Of a stretch of DNA of 26,404 bases, positions 6,651 to 14,381 are shown piece after piece. The stretch's first letter is position 1. Every line of letters starts with the position of its first letter. The position numbers and the translations under genes are program-made. Source of the DNA: CAYJAB01 sp964368305 (lineage in GTDB: Bacteria; Bacillota_I; Bacilli_A; Erysipelotrichales; Erysipelotrichaceae); contig CAYJAB010000017.1 of assembly GCA_964368305.1 (NCBI GenBank), positions 1 to 26,404 of the forward strand, written 5' to 3'. Under the pieces are notes generated by a model. The model searched no databases. It was not told the origin of the DNA and was given only the letters and a program-made list of their open reading frames with translations.

Positions 6651-6684
6651 ATTATTATAAACTTTTATTATCAAAGGAGACATT

Positions 6685-7569
6685 ATGCTAGATTACAGAC
6701 ATTTAACTTTTCTTACTTTATGCAAAACGCGTAGTTATACAAAAGCTGCAGAACAGTTAAAACTTACTCAACCTGCTGTTACGCAACACATTCAATTTTT
6801 AGAGAAACAATATAAATTCTCTTTATTCAAATATCAAAATAAAAAATTAGAACTTACGGAAAATGGGAAATCTTTATATCAATATGTCCAAACTTTACAA
6901 GCAGATTCAACTCAATTTGTAAAAAACCTCATTGTATCTGAAGATGAACAATATCATTTAACATTTGGTGCAACACTTTCTGTAGGCGAATTTTTAATGC
7001 CAACTGTATTAAAAAAAATACTAAAGGAAAAACAAAGTCTTTCTTTAACAATGCTTGTGGACAATACAGACTCACTTTTAAAGAAAATAAAAACAGGTGA
7101 GCTTCAATTTGCGATGATTGAAGGCTATTTTAATCAAACAGAGTTTGATTCATTTGTATTAAAAGAAGAAAAATATATTCCTGTATGTGCAGCAAACTCC
7201 CCTTTAGCTAAAGGAGAATATAAGATGGAAGATCTAATCAATTATAATATCGTAGTTCGCGAAAATGGATCAGGATCGCGCGCGGTACTTGAAAGCATTT
7301 TAAATCAAAACTATTTAAGTTTAGACAACTTTAGACAAACTTTAGAAATTGGGAATATCTATACAATTAAAGAATTGGTCGCAGAAGATTTAGGGATTTC
7401 CTTCTTTTATAAAATGGTTGTTAATGACGACATCAAAAAAAATAGACTCCATGAAATTAAGATGAAAGAATTTTCTTCTTATCGTAAATTACATTTTGTC
7501 TATTTAAAAAATTCAATTCATGCACAAGAATATCAAAACTGGTTTGAAAAAATCAGAAATAATTTATAA
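6685..7569 (+). CDS. LysR family transcriptional regulator, likely controlling the divergent yeiH-like gene
   Basis: A 294-residue LysR-type protein of standard length. Residues 1-62 form the winged helix-turn-helix (YRHLTFLTLCKTRSYTKAAEQL, then LTQPAVTQHIQFLEK), followed by the linker helix. Residues from about 90 form the periplasmic-binding-protein-like effector domain. It groups by context with YeiE/CysL-like regulators, which control sulfur-linked transport genes, but the effector cannot be read from the sequence. It has a strong ribosome site (AAAGGAGA) and a promoter that overlaps a LysR box, so autorepression is likely. The stop codon is one base away from the end of the convergent nitroreductase gene, and its likely terminator lies inside that gene. 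Confidence 0.9.
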   Translation: MLDYRHLTFLTLCKTRSYTKAAEQLKLTQPAVTQHIQFLEKQYKFSLFKYQNKKLELTENGKSLYQYVQTLQADSTQFVKNLIVSEDEQYHLTFGATLSVGEFLMPTVLKKILKEKQSLSLTMLVDNTDSLLKKIKTGELQFAMIEGYFNQTEFDSFVLKEEKYIPVCAANSPLAKGEYKMEDLINYNIVVRENGSGSRAVLESILNQNYLSLDNFRQTLEIGNIYTIKELVAEDLGISFFYKMVVNDDIKKNRLHEIKMKEFSSYRKLHFVYLKNSIHAQEYQNWFEKIRNNL

Positions 7570-7570
7570 A

Positions 7571-8101
7571 CTACCAACAGTTAAAAGATACTACATCTTC
7601 CAACTGTTTTCTATTTTTAACCACACGTTCTTCATTATCTGCATATCCTAATGATATAATTAATCGCACTTTAATTTCCTCTGGAATATTTAAAAGCTCT
7701 TTTACTTTCTCTTCATTAAACGATCCGATAATACATGTTGCTAATCCTACATCTGCAGCCGCATAACAAAATGTTGAGACAGCAATCCCTAAATCCATTT
7801 GTGCGTATTTTTGTTGATCATTAAGCCCTCTCATTAATTTTGCAGGGGTTTCACATACTACTACAAATGTACTTACATCTTTTGTAAAACGATTGATAGG
7901 CAAAAGTGGATTCATAATTGCCTTATGAATTGAAAATGCCATTTCATCTTGTGTAACTACACACTTATAAGGTTGTGAGTTACATGCGGAAGGACTTGTT
8001 TGCATCGTTTTAATCAAGTCAATAATCACTTCTTTTTCTACTTTTTGAGCTGTATATTTTCTACAGCTTTTTCTTTTCAATGCTAATTCGCTAAATTTCA
8101 T
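7571..8101 (-). CDS. nitroreductase family protein (FMN-dependent)
   Basis: A 176-residue member of the small nitroreductase group. The N-terminal FMN phosphate-binding region (ALKRKSCRKYTAQKVEKE) is followed by the TSPSACNSQPYKCVV segment (residues 35-49), where Ser and Asn contact FMN, and by the C-terminal GSFNEEKVKELLNIPEEIKVRLIISLGYAD block that shapes the flavin pocket. Such enzymes reduce nitroaromatics, quinones or flavins with NAD(P)H; many of this short type have unknown natural substrates. Its start overlaps the stop of the P-II-like gene by 4 bases (ATGA) with no ribosome site of its own beyond that gene's end, so it is translationally coupled to it. The last codons double as a terminator hairpin for the convergent lysR gene. 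Confidence 0.87.
   Translation of the reverse strand: MKFSELALKRKSCRKYTAQKVEKEVIIDLIKTMQTSPSACNSQPYKCVVTQDEMAFSIHKAIMNPLLPINRFTKDVSTFVVVCETPAKLMRGLNDQQKYAQMDLGIAVSTFCYAAADVGLATCIIGSFNEEKVKELLNIPEEIKVRLIISLGYADNEERVVKNRKQLEDVVSFNCW
7576..7617 (+). terminator. intrinsic terminator for lysR, located inside the nitroreductase coding region
   Basis: On the plus strand AACAGTT (7576-7582) pairs with AACTGTT (7602-7608). An inner stem AAGAT/ATCTT closes a 5-base loop, with an AA/CC internal mismatch between the two stems. It is followed by TTCTATTTTT. It starts seven bases after the lysR stop. No other terminator is possible because the convergent gene ends one base away. Confidence 0.55.
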
Positions 8102-8451
8102 AATTTCTCCTTTTTATATCCATCCAAATAATTAATCGGCAAAGTAAACATAATCCCACTATTTGGTGATTTTAAATCCCCAATAATACTTTTAATATGA
8201 TTTGTAATTTCATCCCTTTTTTCAGATTCAATTACAAAAAACAACACCTTTGGATTTTCTGTATAATTTTCAACATCTTCTATCATTTCACTAAATACAG
8301 AAAGAAGAGGTATATCTTCCAGATTTGTTAAGACAGTTGCCATTCCCTTTGCTTCTACAATGGTACCACCTTTAACGCCTACCTCTACAAGTGACTGTAA
8401 CAGGTCTTCCATTAATTGTGTCTGTTTAAGAATTAAGATTAAAACCTCCAT
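8098..8451 (-). CDS. P-II-like protein (GlnB superfamily), degenerate nucleotide loop
   Basis: A 117-residue ferredoxin-like protein of the P-II superfamily. The first strand and helix (MEVLILILKQTQLMEDLLQSLVEVGVKGGTIVEAKGM) follow the GlnB pattern (K-L-x-x-V-x-x-x-L-x-x-x-G-V-x-G-x-T-V-x-E-x-x-G). The C-terminal GIMFTLPIN matches the GKIFVLP strand. The region of the T-loop is rewritten, with no uridylylatable Tyr in the usual context, and the ATP-binding B-loop (normally T-G-x-x-G-D-G-K) reads KSPNSGIM, so classic ATP/2-oxoglutarate sensing is doubtful. No amtB or glnA gene is near. It sits between a HAD phosphatase gene (20 bases upstream) and the nitroreductase gene (4-base overlap). Ribosome site AGGGGG before the ATG. 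Function unknown; a regulatory or small-molecule sensor role is inferred. Confidence 0.75.
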   Translation of the reverse strand: MEVLILILKQTQLMEDLLQSLVEVGVKGGTIVEAKGMATVLTNLEDIPLLSVFSEMIEDVENYTENPKVLFFVIESEKRDEITNHIKSIIGDLKSPNSGIMFTLPINYLDGYKKEKL

Positions 8452-8471
8452 AAGCGCCCCCTTTTTTTATT

Positions 8472-9293
8472 TTATAAAATATACTTTTCAATAAACTCTG
8501 ATACTCCATCAAGTTCATGTGATTCACACCTTAAATTCGCAATTTCTTTTAATCCTTCAGTTGCATTTTCCACTGCACAACGATGTGATACAACCATAAA
8601 CATTGACTTATCATTTTCATTGTCTCCAAAAGCAATCGCTTCGTCTTTGTTAATATTTAAGTATTCCATTAATTGCAAAAGTGCAGCACCTTTTCCTGCA
8701 CAATAATGCAGGACTTCTACATTATTAATACTTGATTCTGTTACAAGTATACCTTCAATCCCCTCAAATGCTTCATGCAACTCTTTTTTACCATTTCCTT
8801 GATACGTTATAAAATGTAATTTTTCAACGCATACACCCGGTTTAACAACTTCAAGATAATCATCAATAAATACACGTGTATCATGTAAAACTTTTAAATA
8901 GCTTTCACTTATATTCAGCTTATCTACATCATTTAAAATTTGACGATTACTATAATAGATACCATCAATTGAAAGCGTCCAATGAATATTCTGTGCTTTT
9001 GCGGCATTTAAAATTTCAATTGTTTTTTCACATGTAAGATGATTTGAAAACAATATTTGATCACGATAGTAAACAGCACTGCCATTTCCAGTAATATAAT
9101 ACTCAATTCTATGATTTTCCTTTAACTGCTTTGGCATTATCTTAATCGATCTTGCTGAGCAAGGTATAAAATAAAGTCCTTTATCCAATACTTTTTCTAA
9201 CACCTCACACGCATACTCACTAACATCATCTGTAAACATTTTTTTTATATATGTACGATCTAAATCCGTCGCAATTAATTTAATATTATCCAT
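8472..9293 (-). CDS. HAD superfamily phosphatase, Cof-type (type IIB)
   Basis: A 273-residue haloacid-dehalogenase-like hydrolase of the Cof/sucrose-phosphatase-like subgroup, cytosolic and Mg-dependent. Motif I is ATDLDRT, with nucleophile D10 and acid/base D12; the usual Gly after D12 is Arg. Motif II is the SARSIK segment, and motif IV is FGDNENDKSM near residue 220, which supplies the metal-binding aspartates. The lysine of motif III lies in the CAGKGAALLQLMEYL helix. A type IIB cap occupies the middle. These enzymes dephosphorylate sugar phosphates or flavin and pyridoxal phosphates with broad specificity; the substrate here is unknown. The ribosome site (TGGGGCG) is weaker than in neighbouring genes. 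It is the first gene of an operon with the P-II-like and nitroreductase genes. Confidence 0.87.
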   Translation of the reverse strand: MDNIKLIATDLDRTYIKKMFTDDVSEYACEVLEKVLDKGLYFIPCSARSIKIMPKQLKENHRIEYYITGNGSAVYYRDQILFSNHLTCEKTIEILNAAKAQNIHWTLSIDGIYYSNRQILNDVDKLNISESYLKVLHDTRVFIDDYLEVVKPGVCVEKLHFITYQGNGKKELHEAFEGIEGILVTESSINNVEVLHYCAGKGAALLQLMEYLNINKDEAIAFGDNENDKSMFMVVSHRCAVENATEGLKEIANLRCESHELDGVSEFIEKYIL

Positions 9294-9382
9294 TACAATC
9301 GCCCCATTTCACTTTATATATTCTTATTTTACCTTATAATAGCCTAATTAACTAACAAAATATTGTATTTTACGGATTATAT

Positions 9383-9411
9383 TTGCTTTTTTAGTTTTGC
9401 TTTGATATAAT
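9383..9411 (+). promoter_or_regulatory. promoter of rpsT
   Basis: TTGCTT (9383-9388), a 17-base spacer and TATAAT (9406-9411) preceded by TGA make a strong sigma-A promoter with an extended -10. Transcription would start near 9418, giving a leader of about 24 bases. Confidence 0.7.
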
Positions 9412-9441
9412 TTCATAGGAAAAATAAATAGGAGGTACATC

Positions 9442-9708
9442 ATGCCACAAATCAAATCACAAATGAAACGTTCAATTACGAACTTAAAAAGAAACGCAGT
9501 AGTTTCAAGTGAAAAATCAGCTTTAAAATCAGCAATCAAAAGTGTAATTAAAGCAGTAGAAGCGAATGATATTGAAGCAGCTAAAATTGCATTCAATGCA
9601 GCGAACTCTAAATTAGACAAAGCTGTATCTAGTGGAATTCACCATAAAAACTATGCTAACCGTCAAAAAGCTCGTTTAGCAACAGCAATCAATAAAATTT
9701 CTGCTTAA
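9442..9708 (+). CDS. rpsT: 30S ribosomal protein S20
   Basis: An 88-residue basic helical protein matching S20 over its full length: N-terminal MPQIKSQMKRSITNLKRNA, a central three-helix bundle, and the C-terminal HHKNYANRQKARLATAINK block that contacts 16S rRNA. S20 is a primary binding protein of the small subunit. It has a textbook ribosome site (AGGAGG), its own promoter and its own terminator, so it forms a single-gene unit. In many Bacillota rpsT lies next to holA in the opposite orientation; here one gene, L-serine dehydratase, has come between them. Confidence 0.97.
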   Translation: MPQIKSQMKRSITNLKRNAVVSSEKSALKSAIKSVIKAVEANDIEAAKIAFNAANSKLDKAVSSGIHHKNYANRQKARLATAINKISA

Positions 9709-9732
9709 TTAAATAAATCTAAGTGAAATGAT

Positions 9733-9766
9733 AAAAGTAGATGCATAGCATCTACTTTTTATTTTA
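9733..9766. terminator. terminator of rpsT, probably bidirectional
   Basis: AAAAGTAGATGC (9733-9744), loop ATA, GCATCTACTTTT (9748-9759), then TATTTTAT on the plus strand. The 12-pair perfect stem stands between the rpsT stop and the convergent L-serine dehydratase stop. On the minus strand the T-tract is shorter. Confidence 0.85.
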
Positions 9767-9767
9767 T

Positions 9768-10970
9768 CTAAACTTTAATTTCTGTGGCAAGTCCTCCAAG
9801 AGAGGTCTCTTTTAATTCAATAGCCAATTTTTTACCTGTATAATTCATCGTATTTACAACATTGTCAAAACTTACAATGTTTTGTTTTACTTTAGATAAG
9901 TGTTTTGCTAATTTTGCACTATTAATACAGCGTAGTGTCCCAACTGCATTTCTCTCAATACATGGAATCATAACATATCCACCAACTGGATCACATGTTA
10001 ATCCTAAGTGATGTTCCATCCCCATTTCAGCTGCTGTTTCAATCACTTTTAATGGGGAATCATATAAGTACGATACCATTGCGCTTCCCATTGAACAGGC
10101 ACTTCCAATCTCCGCCTGACATCCTCCTACCGCTCCACTAATCGTAGCATTTTGTTTAATAATATTTCCAAACACACCCGCCACCGCAAGTGCATTACAA
10201 AGTTTATCACGTGATATTCCAACATTATGGTAATAATAATATACAAGTGAAGCAATAATCCCACTTGCGCCCAACGTTGGTGCGGTCGTACAGATACCAC
10301 CTGCAGCATTTTCTTCCGTAGCACCATAAGCGTATGCACATAGTAACAATTGATTTTTTTCATCTTCATCTTCAATTGATTGCGCTTGAATAAGCAGCTC
10401 TTTCGCAACTCTTTTAAGTTTTAAAGGACCTGGCAAAATTCCAGATGTTTCAAGTCCAATTTTAACAGTTTGTAGCATTTGGCTTATTACTTTATTTAAG
10501 TATACTTTTAAATCAGGTTCGTATTTAAATACATACTGATCCAAACTAATTTGGTGTGTACGGCAATATTCCTTAACCTCTTCAAAGTTACTTTGTGGAT
10601 AAACTGATCTTTGAAGATCTAAATCTTCTTCTAAGACTTTGATCGTTCCACCACCTAGTGAAAATACAGTCCAATGCGCTATGATTTCATTTTTATAATC
10701 ATATCCTTTAATAATCAGACCATTCTCAAAATCATGTACCCAATCTAATTTAAAATTAACAATACATTGTTTTGGACTGAACACTTGTTGAACGATTTGA
10801 TCTGTGTGATGTCCCTTTCCTGTTAAAGAAAGTGAGCCATAAAGGTCGACTTCAAATAAGACCGCATCGGTATATCGTTCTTTAAAATACATACATGCAC
10901 TTCTAGGCGCAAGTGTATGACTACTACTTGGACCAGGTCCTATTTTATAAAGTTCTTTAATTGACTCCAC
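9768..10970 (-). CDS. L-serine dehydratase (iron-sulfur, single-chain beta-alpha form)
   Basis: A 400-residue protein that joins the beta-type N-terminal domain and the alpha-type catalytic domain of the [4Fe-4S] L-serine ammonia-lyases, which convert L-serine to pyruvate and ammonia. The beta signature is GPGPSSSHT (11-19). The alpha part shows TAPTLGASG, then cysteines in GGCQAEIGSAC and LTCDPVGG, which are the three expected cluster ligands. No extra C-terminal cysteine tail is present. The start is GTG at 10970, sharing its G with the TAG stop of holA (TAGTG), and a strong GAGGGGG ribosome site precedes it. It is thus coupled to and transcribed with comEA-comEC-holA. It could feed pyruvate metabolism during amino-acid fermentation; this is inference. 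Confidence 0.9.
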   Translation of the reverse strand: MESIKELYKIGPGPSSSHTLAPRSACMYFKERYTDAVLFEVDLYGSLSLTGKGHHTDQIVQQVFSPKQCIVNFKLDWVHDFENGLIIKGYDYKNEIIAHWTVFSLGGGTIKVLEEDLDLQRSVYPQSNFEEVKEYCRTHQISLDQYVFKYEPDLKVYLNKVISQMLQTVKIGLETSGILPGPLKLKRVAKELLIQAQSIEDEDEKNQLLLCAYAYGATEENAAGGICTTAPTLGASGIIASLVYYYYHNVGISRDKLCNALAVAGVFGNIIKQNATISGAVGGCQAEIGSACSMGSAMVSYLYDSPLKVIETAAEMGMEHHLGLTCDPVGGYVMIPCIERNAVGTLRCINSAKLAKHLSKVKQNIVSFDNVVNTMNYTGKKLAIELKETSLGGLATEIKV

Positions 10971-11926
10971 TATTTTACCCCCTCAAGTAAAAACCTTTCA
11001 AAACTAATATATTTATCTGCCTTACCACTTTTAATATCTTGATCAATACTTGCAAGTTGCGCAAGTAATTGTAATAATTCGTCTGTATTTTTTCTTCTTG
11101 TTGCTTCTAATGCTTTTTTTACTCTAAATGGATGAACCGCAAGTTCAGATGTAATCTCACTTTCTGATTTACCATAATTCGCCAGTACACGACATTGATA
11201 CATTAGTCTTAATTGTCCAGCAATCAATGCTACAAGATAAATTGGATCATGATTTGATACTAATAGATCTTTATAAGTTTGATAAGCACGCGCAACTTTC
11301 TTATCAATCACATCATTCACAAGAGTAAAAACATCATCCTCTAACGGTTTGATTACAAGTTTTTCAATCAAATCTTCTGTAAGCTCTCCTTCTACTAATA
11401 CCAATTTATCTAACTCATTTTTCCATCTTAATATATTATTTGACAATCTGTTTAAAAGTACCCTTTGGTTTTGTCTTGATATATTTAAATGATGTTCTTT
11501 AATATCATCTAACACAAAAGATTCAAATTCATTTAACGACAATTGTTTGAATTCAAAAGTACGACATGTTTTTTGAAGAAGCTTATACGTTTTTTTTCTA
11601 GAATCCATCTTTTCTCCATCTACACAAAAAATCACATCGCATCCTTCATTTGAAGTGTTCAAATAATTACTCAAAAGTTCAAACTCCGCATCATTTAACT
11701 GACTTGTCGTTAAAAATGACGGATTTGTCACAACCACTACTTTTTTATCTGTTAAAAAAGGAATTGTATTTGCATCGTCAATAAACTGATAAATACTAAA
11801 TTTATTGCTTGAGCCATCATAAAAAATCGTATTAAATTCATCTTTTTCAATAACAGAATCCAATATGAGAAATTCAAGCTTTTTCTTTAATAAGTAAGAC
11901 TCACTACCATGCAAAAAATAATTCAT
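10970..11926 (-). CDS. holA: DNA polymerase III subunit delta
   Basis: A 318-residue clamp-loader subunit that opens the sliding clamp during replication. The start MNYFLHGSESYLLKKKLEFLI is the typical DNA_pol3_delta N-terminus. Further diagnostic segments are the central LSLNEFESFVLDDIKE and NNILRWKNELDKL, and the C-terminal LIAGQLRLMYQCRVLANYGKSESEIT ... HPFRVKKALEATRRKN. It lies 8 bases after comEC, its ribosome site AGGTGAT overlaps the comEC stop, and it overlaps the L-serine dehydratase start by one base. comEC followed by holA is the standard order in Bacillota. Confidence 0.93.
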   Translation of the reverse strand: MNYFLHGSESYLLKKKLEFLILDSVIEKDEFNTIFYDGSSNKFSIYQFIDDANTIPFLTDKKVVVVTNPSFLTTSQLNDAEFELLSNYLNTSNEGCDVIFCVDGEKMDSRKKTYKLLQKTCRTFEFKQLSLNEFESFVLDDIKEHHLNISRQNQRVLLNRLSNNILRWKNELDKLVLVEGELTEDLIEKLVIKPLEDDVFTLVNDVIDKKVARAYQTYKDLLVSNHDPIYLVALIAGQLRLMYQCRVLANYGKSESEITSELAVHPFRVKKALEATRRKNTDELLQLLAQLASIDQDIKSGKADKYISFERFLLEGVK

Positions 11927-11934
11927 TTTATCAC

Positions 11935-13848
11935 CTATATCATTATAACAAATTCATGATTACTTGTAATTATAAAATATAGATTCTTAAAAATCATTAC
12001 TAAAATATCCCCACTATCCATCGATGTATAATATGATATTTTATATTGATGCAGTCTTTTGACAACCTCACTGCTTGGATGATTGTACATATTGTTTATT
12101 CCTGCACTAATCAGTGCAATCTTTGGCCTTAAAGTCTCCAAAAGTTGGTATGAACTGCTTGTATTACTCCCATGATGTGCTAACTTTAATAAATCCACTT
12201 TCTCATTAAACTCTTTTAGAAATTCTCTTTCTACATTAGAAGAGATATCCCCTAAAAATAAAAAATGGTGATCGTACACTTTATAATCCATGATAATACT
12301 ATCGTCATTTTCATCTTCATATAATGTATCCTTTAAATAAAAATCAAAAGAATCTATTTCCTTAATCATTGATTTTGAATTTATTACCTCCCCTACTATA
12401 TACATCTTTTGTAGAATATCCATATTTTCACTATGATCTTTATCCATATGGGTAATAATCAAATATTCAATTTCCCGAATTCCCATCGCATTCAAATAAG
12501 ACTCTATGTTTCTTAAACTATATTTAGATCCAGTATCAATCATAATTACTTTATTTGAAAAAGGCTTTAGAATAATAGAAGTATCTGCTTGACCTACATT
12601 TAAATACATAATGCGATGAAATGGATTTAATAAAAGTTTATAAAATGTAATGAACCATATAAACACTACAATTGCACTTTCCTTATATTTATCTATCTTT
12701 TTATTAAAAAAGAAAATCATACAAAATAATCCAATTCCAATTAAAGGTATTTTTCCATACATTGTGAAATGATCTAAAAAAAGTGATAATTCACTCAATA
12801 AGACAATCCAAATATTTAAAATATAATCAATAGGAATAATAAGTCTTATTATACATAATACATATCCTATAAAAAAGAGAACTCTGATAAAAGAAAACCC
12901 CAATAAAGAAAAGATTTGAACTTTATAAAAATAATATGATTGAATCATCGCAATAAAAAATATTCTATCTATTTTTCTATGGTTATATTTAAAAATCTGA
13001 ATCATTCTAAGTCCAATTGGGAAAATAAAAGCCAATGAATAAATACTATTTGGATGGATGCATAATAACACTAATATAAGTGCACCTAAGCGATCCTTCT
13101 TATCTTCTATTTTTAAAAATACATTTTTAAAAAATATACGTGTCATTACAAAAATTTCTTGAAAGTAAAATCCTAAAAAAATGGTTACAATTTGAATAAG
13201 TATCATAGCAAGTTTTTCATTTAGCTTTATTTGTAAGATACGATGCATCAAAAATATGAGTAATGAAAAATACATCCCACTTGATTTAAGAAATTGATGC
13301 ACCGTAAACGTATCATCTAGATTTAAAAAAAATCCCAATAAAAATGATTGTGTGATTTGGTTTTCTATTTGATTGATTCGATGATGAAGCGCATTGTTTA
13401 TTGTGATTTTCGCACTTTTCACGGTATAAGACTCTATATCTAATTCATAATATATTCTTTTCTCTTTTAAATAATCCACAAATGAAAATCCATGGAAACT
13501 ATATGAATTAGACAATTTCAAAAACTCACCTTCAAACACAATCCTATCTTCTTTATAGACATCTTTTAAGTCATATGTAATTACATATTGACTATCCACT
13601 TTTAAAACAGTGTAATTTTCACGCACTTCATATACAACCGCCGTATTTCCTTTTAACACTGAACTGTCATGGAATGTGCGTATTAAAATAAAGCACATTA
13701 TAAAAATAAGTAACACCACATATTTATCATTATATTTAAACAGTAAAAATAGACTATATAAAATCAGAAATGCAACCTTAAAAATAAATGGCTCTATTAA
13801 CACAAGCAACATACAACCGATCGCTACTAAAAGTAAACGGTGTTTCAT
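11935..13848 (-). CDS. comEC: ComEC/Rec2 family DNA uptake channel
   Basis: A 637-residue polytopic membrane protein, shorter than the roughly 750-residue Bacillus form. N-terminal helices are followed by the extracellular OB-like (DUF4131) segment, about ten hydrophobic spans of the Competence domain, and from about residue 410 a metallo-beta-lactamase domain. In that domain THMDKDHSEN, FLGDISS and KLAHHGSNTSSS carry the metal or nuclease residues. The usual GxxHLxAISGxH signature of the Competence domain is largely lost: the equivalent stretch at 191-202 keeps only the first Gly and last His. It overlaps comEA by 4 bases (ATGA). ComEC moves single-stranded DNA into the cell during transformation; whether this divergent copy still works is open. 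Confidence 0.88.
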   Translation of the reverse strand: MKHRLLLVAIGCMLLVLIEPFIFKVAFLILYSLFLLFKYNDKYVVLLIFIMCFILIRTFHDSSVLKGNTAVVYEVRENYTVLKVDSQYVITYDLKDVYKEDRIVFEGEFLKLSNSYSFHGFSFVDYLKEKRIYYELDIESYTVKSAKITINNALHHRINQIENQITQSFLLGFFLNLDDTFTVHQFLKSSGMYFSLLIFLMHRILQIKLNEKLAMILIQIVTIFLGFYFQEIFVMTRIFFKNVFLKIEDKKDRLGALILVLLCIHPNSIYSLAFIFPIGLRMIQIFKYNHRKIDRIFFIAMIQSYYFYKVQIFSLLGFSFIRVLFFIGYVLCIIRLIIPIDYILNIWIVLLSELSLFLDHFTMYGKIPLIGIGLFCMIFFFNKKIDKYKESAIVVFIWFITFYKLLLNPFHRIMYLNVGQADTSIILKPFSNKVIMIDTGSKYSLRNIESYLNAMGIREIEYLIITHMDKDHSENMDILQKMYIVGEVINSKSMIKEIDSFDFYLKDTLYEDENDDSIIMDYKVYDHHFLFLGDISSNVEREFLKEFNEKVDLLKLAHHGSNTSSSYQLLETLRPKIALISAGINNMYNHPSSEVVKRLHQYKISYYTSMDSGDILVMIFKNLYFIITSNHEFVIMI

Positions 13849-14309
13849 AATCGAATATAAGGAAGCATTTTTTTAAACTTTTTTTCTTTAATTCCACGCA
13901 CATTCATCAAATCTTCTAAATTAATAAATGGACCATGTTTAATACGATACTCTACAATCGCCATCGCTGTGCTTTCTCCAACTTCAGGAATCTTGATAAG
14001 CTCATTCATCAAGGCATCGTTAATTGAAATTAAATCTTCCTCTTTTTTATATGCAACATGAATTACTTCTTGGTGTCTGAGTGTTCTTTTCAAATTAAAC
14101 TGACTCACTTGTGCAAGATCTAACACCACTGCTCTTTCAAACAAATCCCCAATATTACTTGAAGCAACCAATGTATATTCACCAGGATACTTGACTGCAC
14201 CTTGTATTTGAACTGTGATATCATGTTGTGATGTAATCACTTCAAATTTCGAAATAGGAATACTTGTGAATATAAATAGAATTATGCATGTGTATAGTAT
14301 TTTTTTCAT
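13845..14309 (-). CDS. comEA: ComEA family DNA receptor (helix-hairpin-helix)
   Basis: A 154-residue membrane-anchored DNA-binding protein for transformation. The N-terminus is one transmembrane anchor (KKILYTCIILFIFTSIPI). An SLBB-type segment (QIQGAVKYPGEYTL ... RAVVLDLAQ) follows, and the C-terminal 65 residues form the helix-hairpin-helix pair (SINDALMNELIKIPEVGE, then GPFINLEDLMNVRGIKEKK). I placed the start at ATG 14309 because AGGTG lies 5 bases before it. The longer frame from 14339 would begin with TTG and would include that ribosome site as codons. It follows the greA terminator and overlaps comEC, so comEA-comEC-holA-L-serine dehydratase should form one transcript. Confidence 0.9.
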   Translation of the reverse strand: MKKILYTCIILFIFTSIPISKFEVITSQHDITVQIQGAVKYPGEYTLVASSNIGDLFERAVVLDLAQVSQFNLKRTLRHQEVIHVAYKKEEDLISINDALMNELIKIPEVGESTAMAIVEYRIKHGPFINLEDLMNVRGIKEKKFKKMLPYIRL

Positions 14310-14353
14310 AGGATCACCTATTAATATTATTCTATACAACAGATTTGAATCCT

Positions 14354-14381
14354 AAAAAAAAGACTCATTTATATGAGTCTT
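14354..14381 (-). terminator. intrinsic terminator of greA (end of the alaS-greA series)
   Basis: On the minus strand AGACTCAT, loop ATAA, ATGAGTCT and a run of seven T's. The stem overlaps the greA TAA stop codon itself, so the hairpin begins within the end of the gene. It separates greA from comEA. Confidence 0.85.

Noticed and set aside
9348..9620. Minus-strand frame of 90 codons opposite rpsT
   Set aside because: Overlaps the certain S20 gene and its promoter; no ribosome site.
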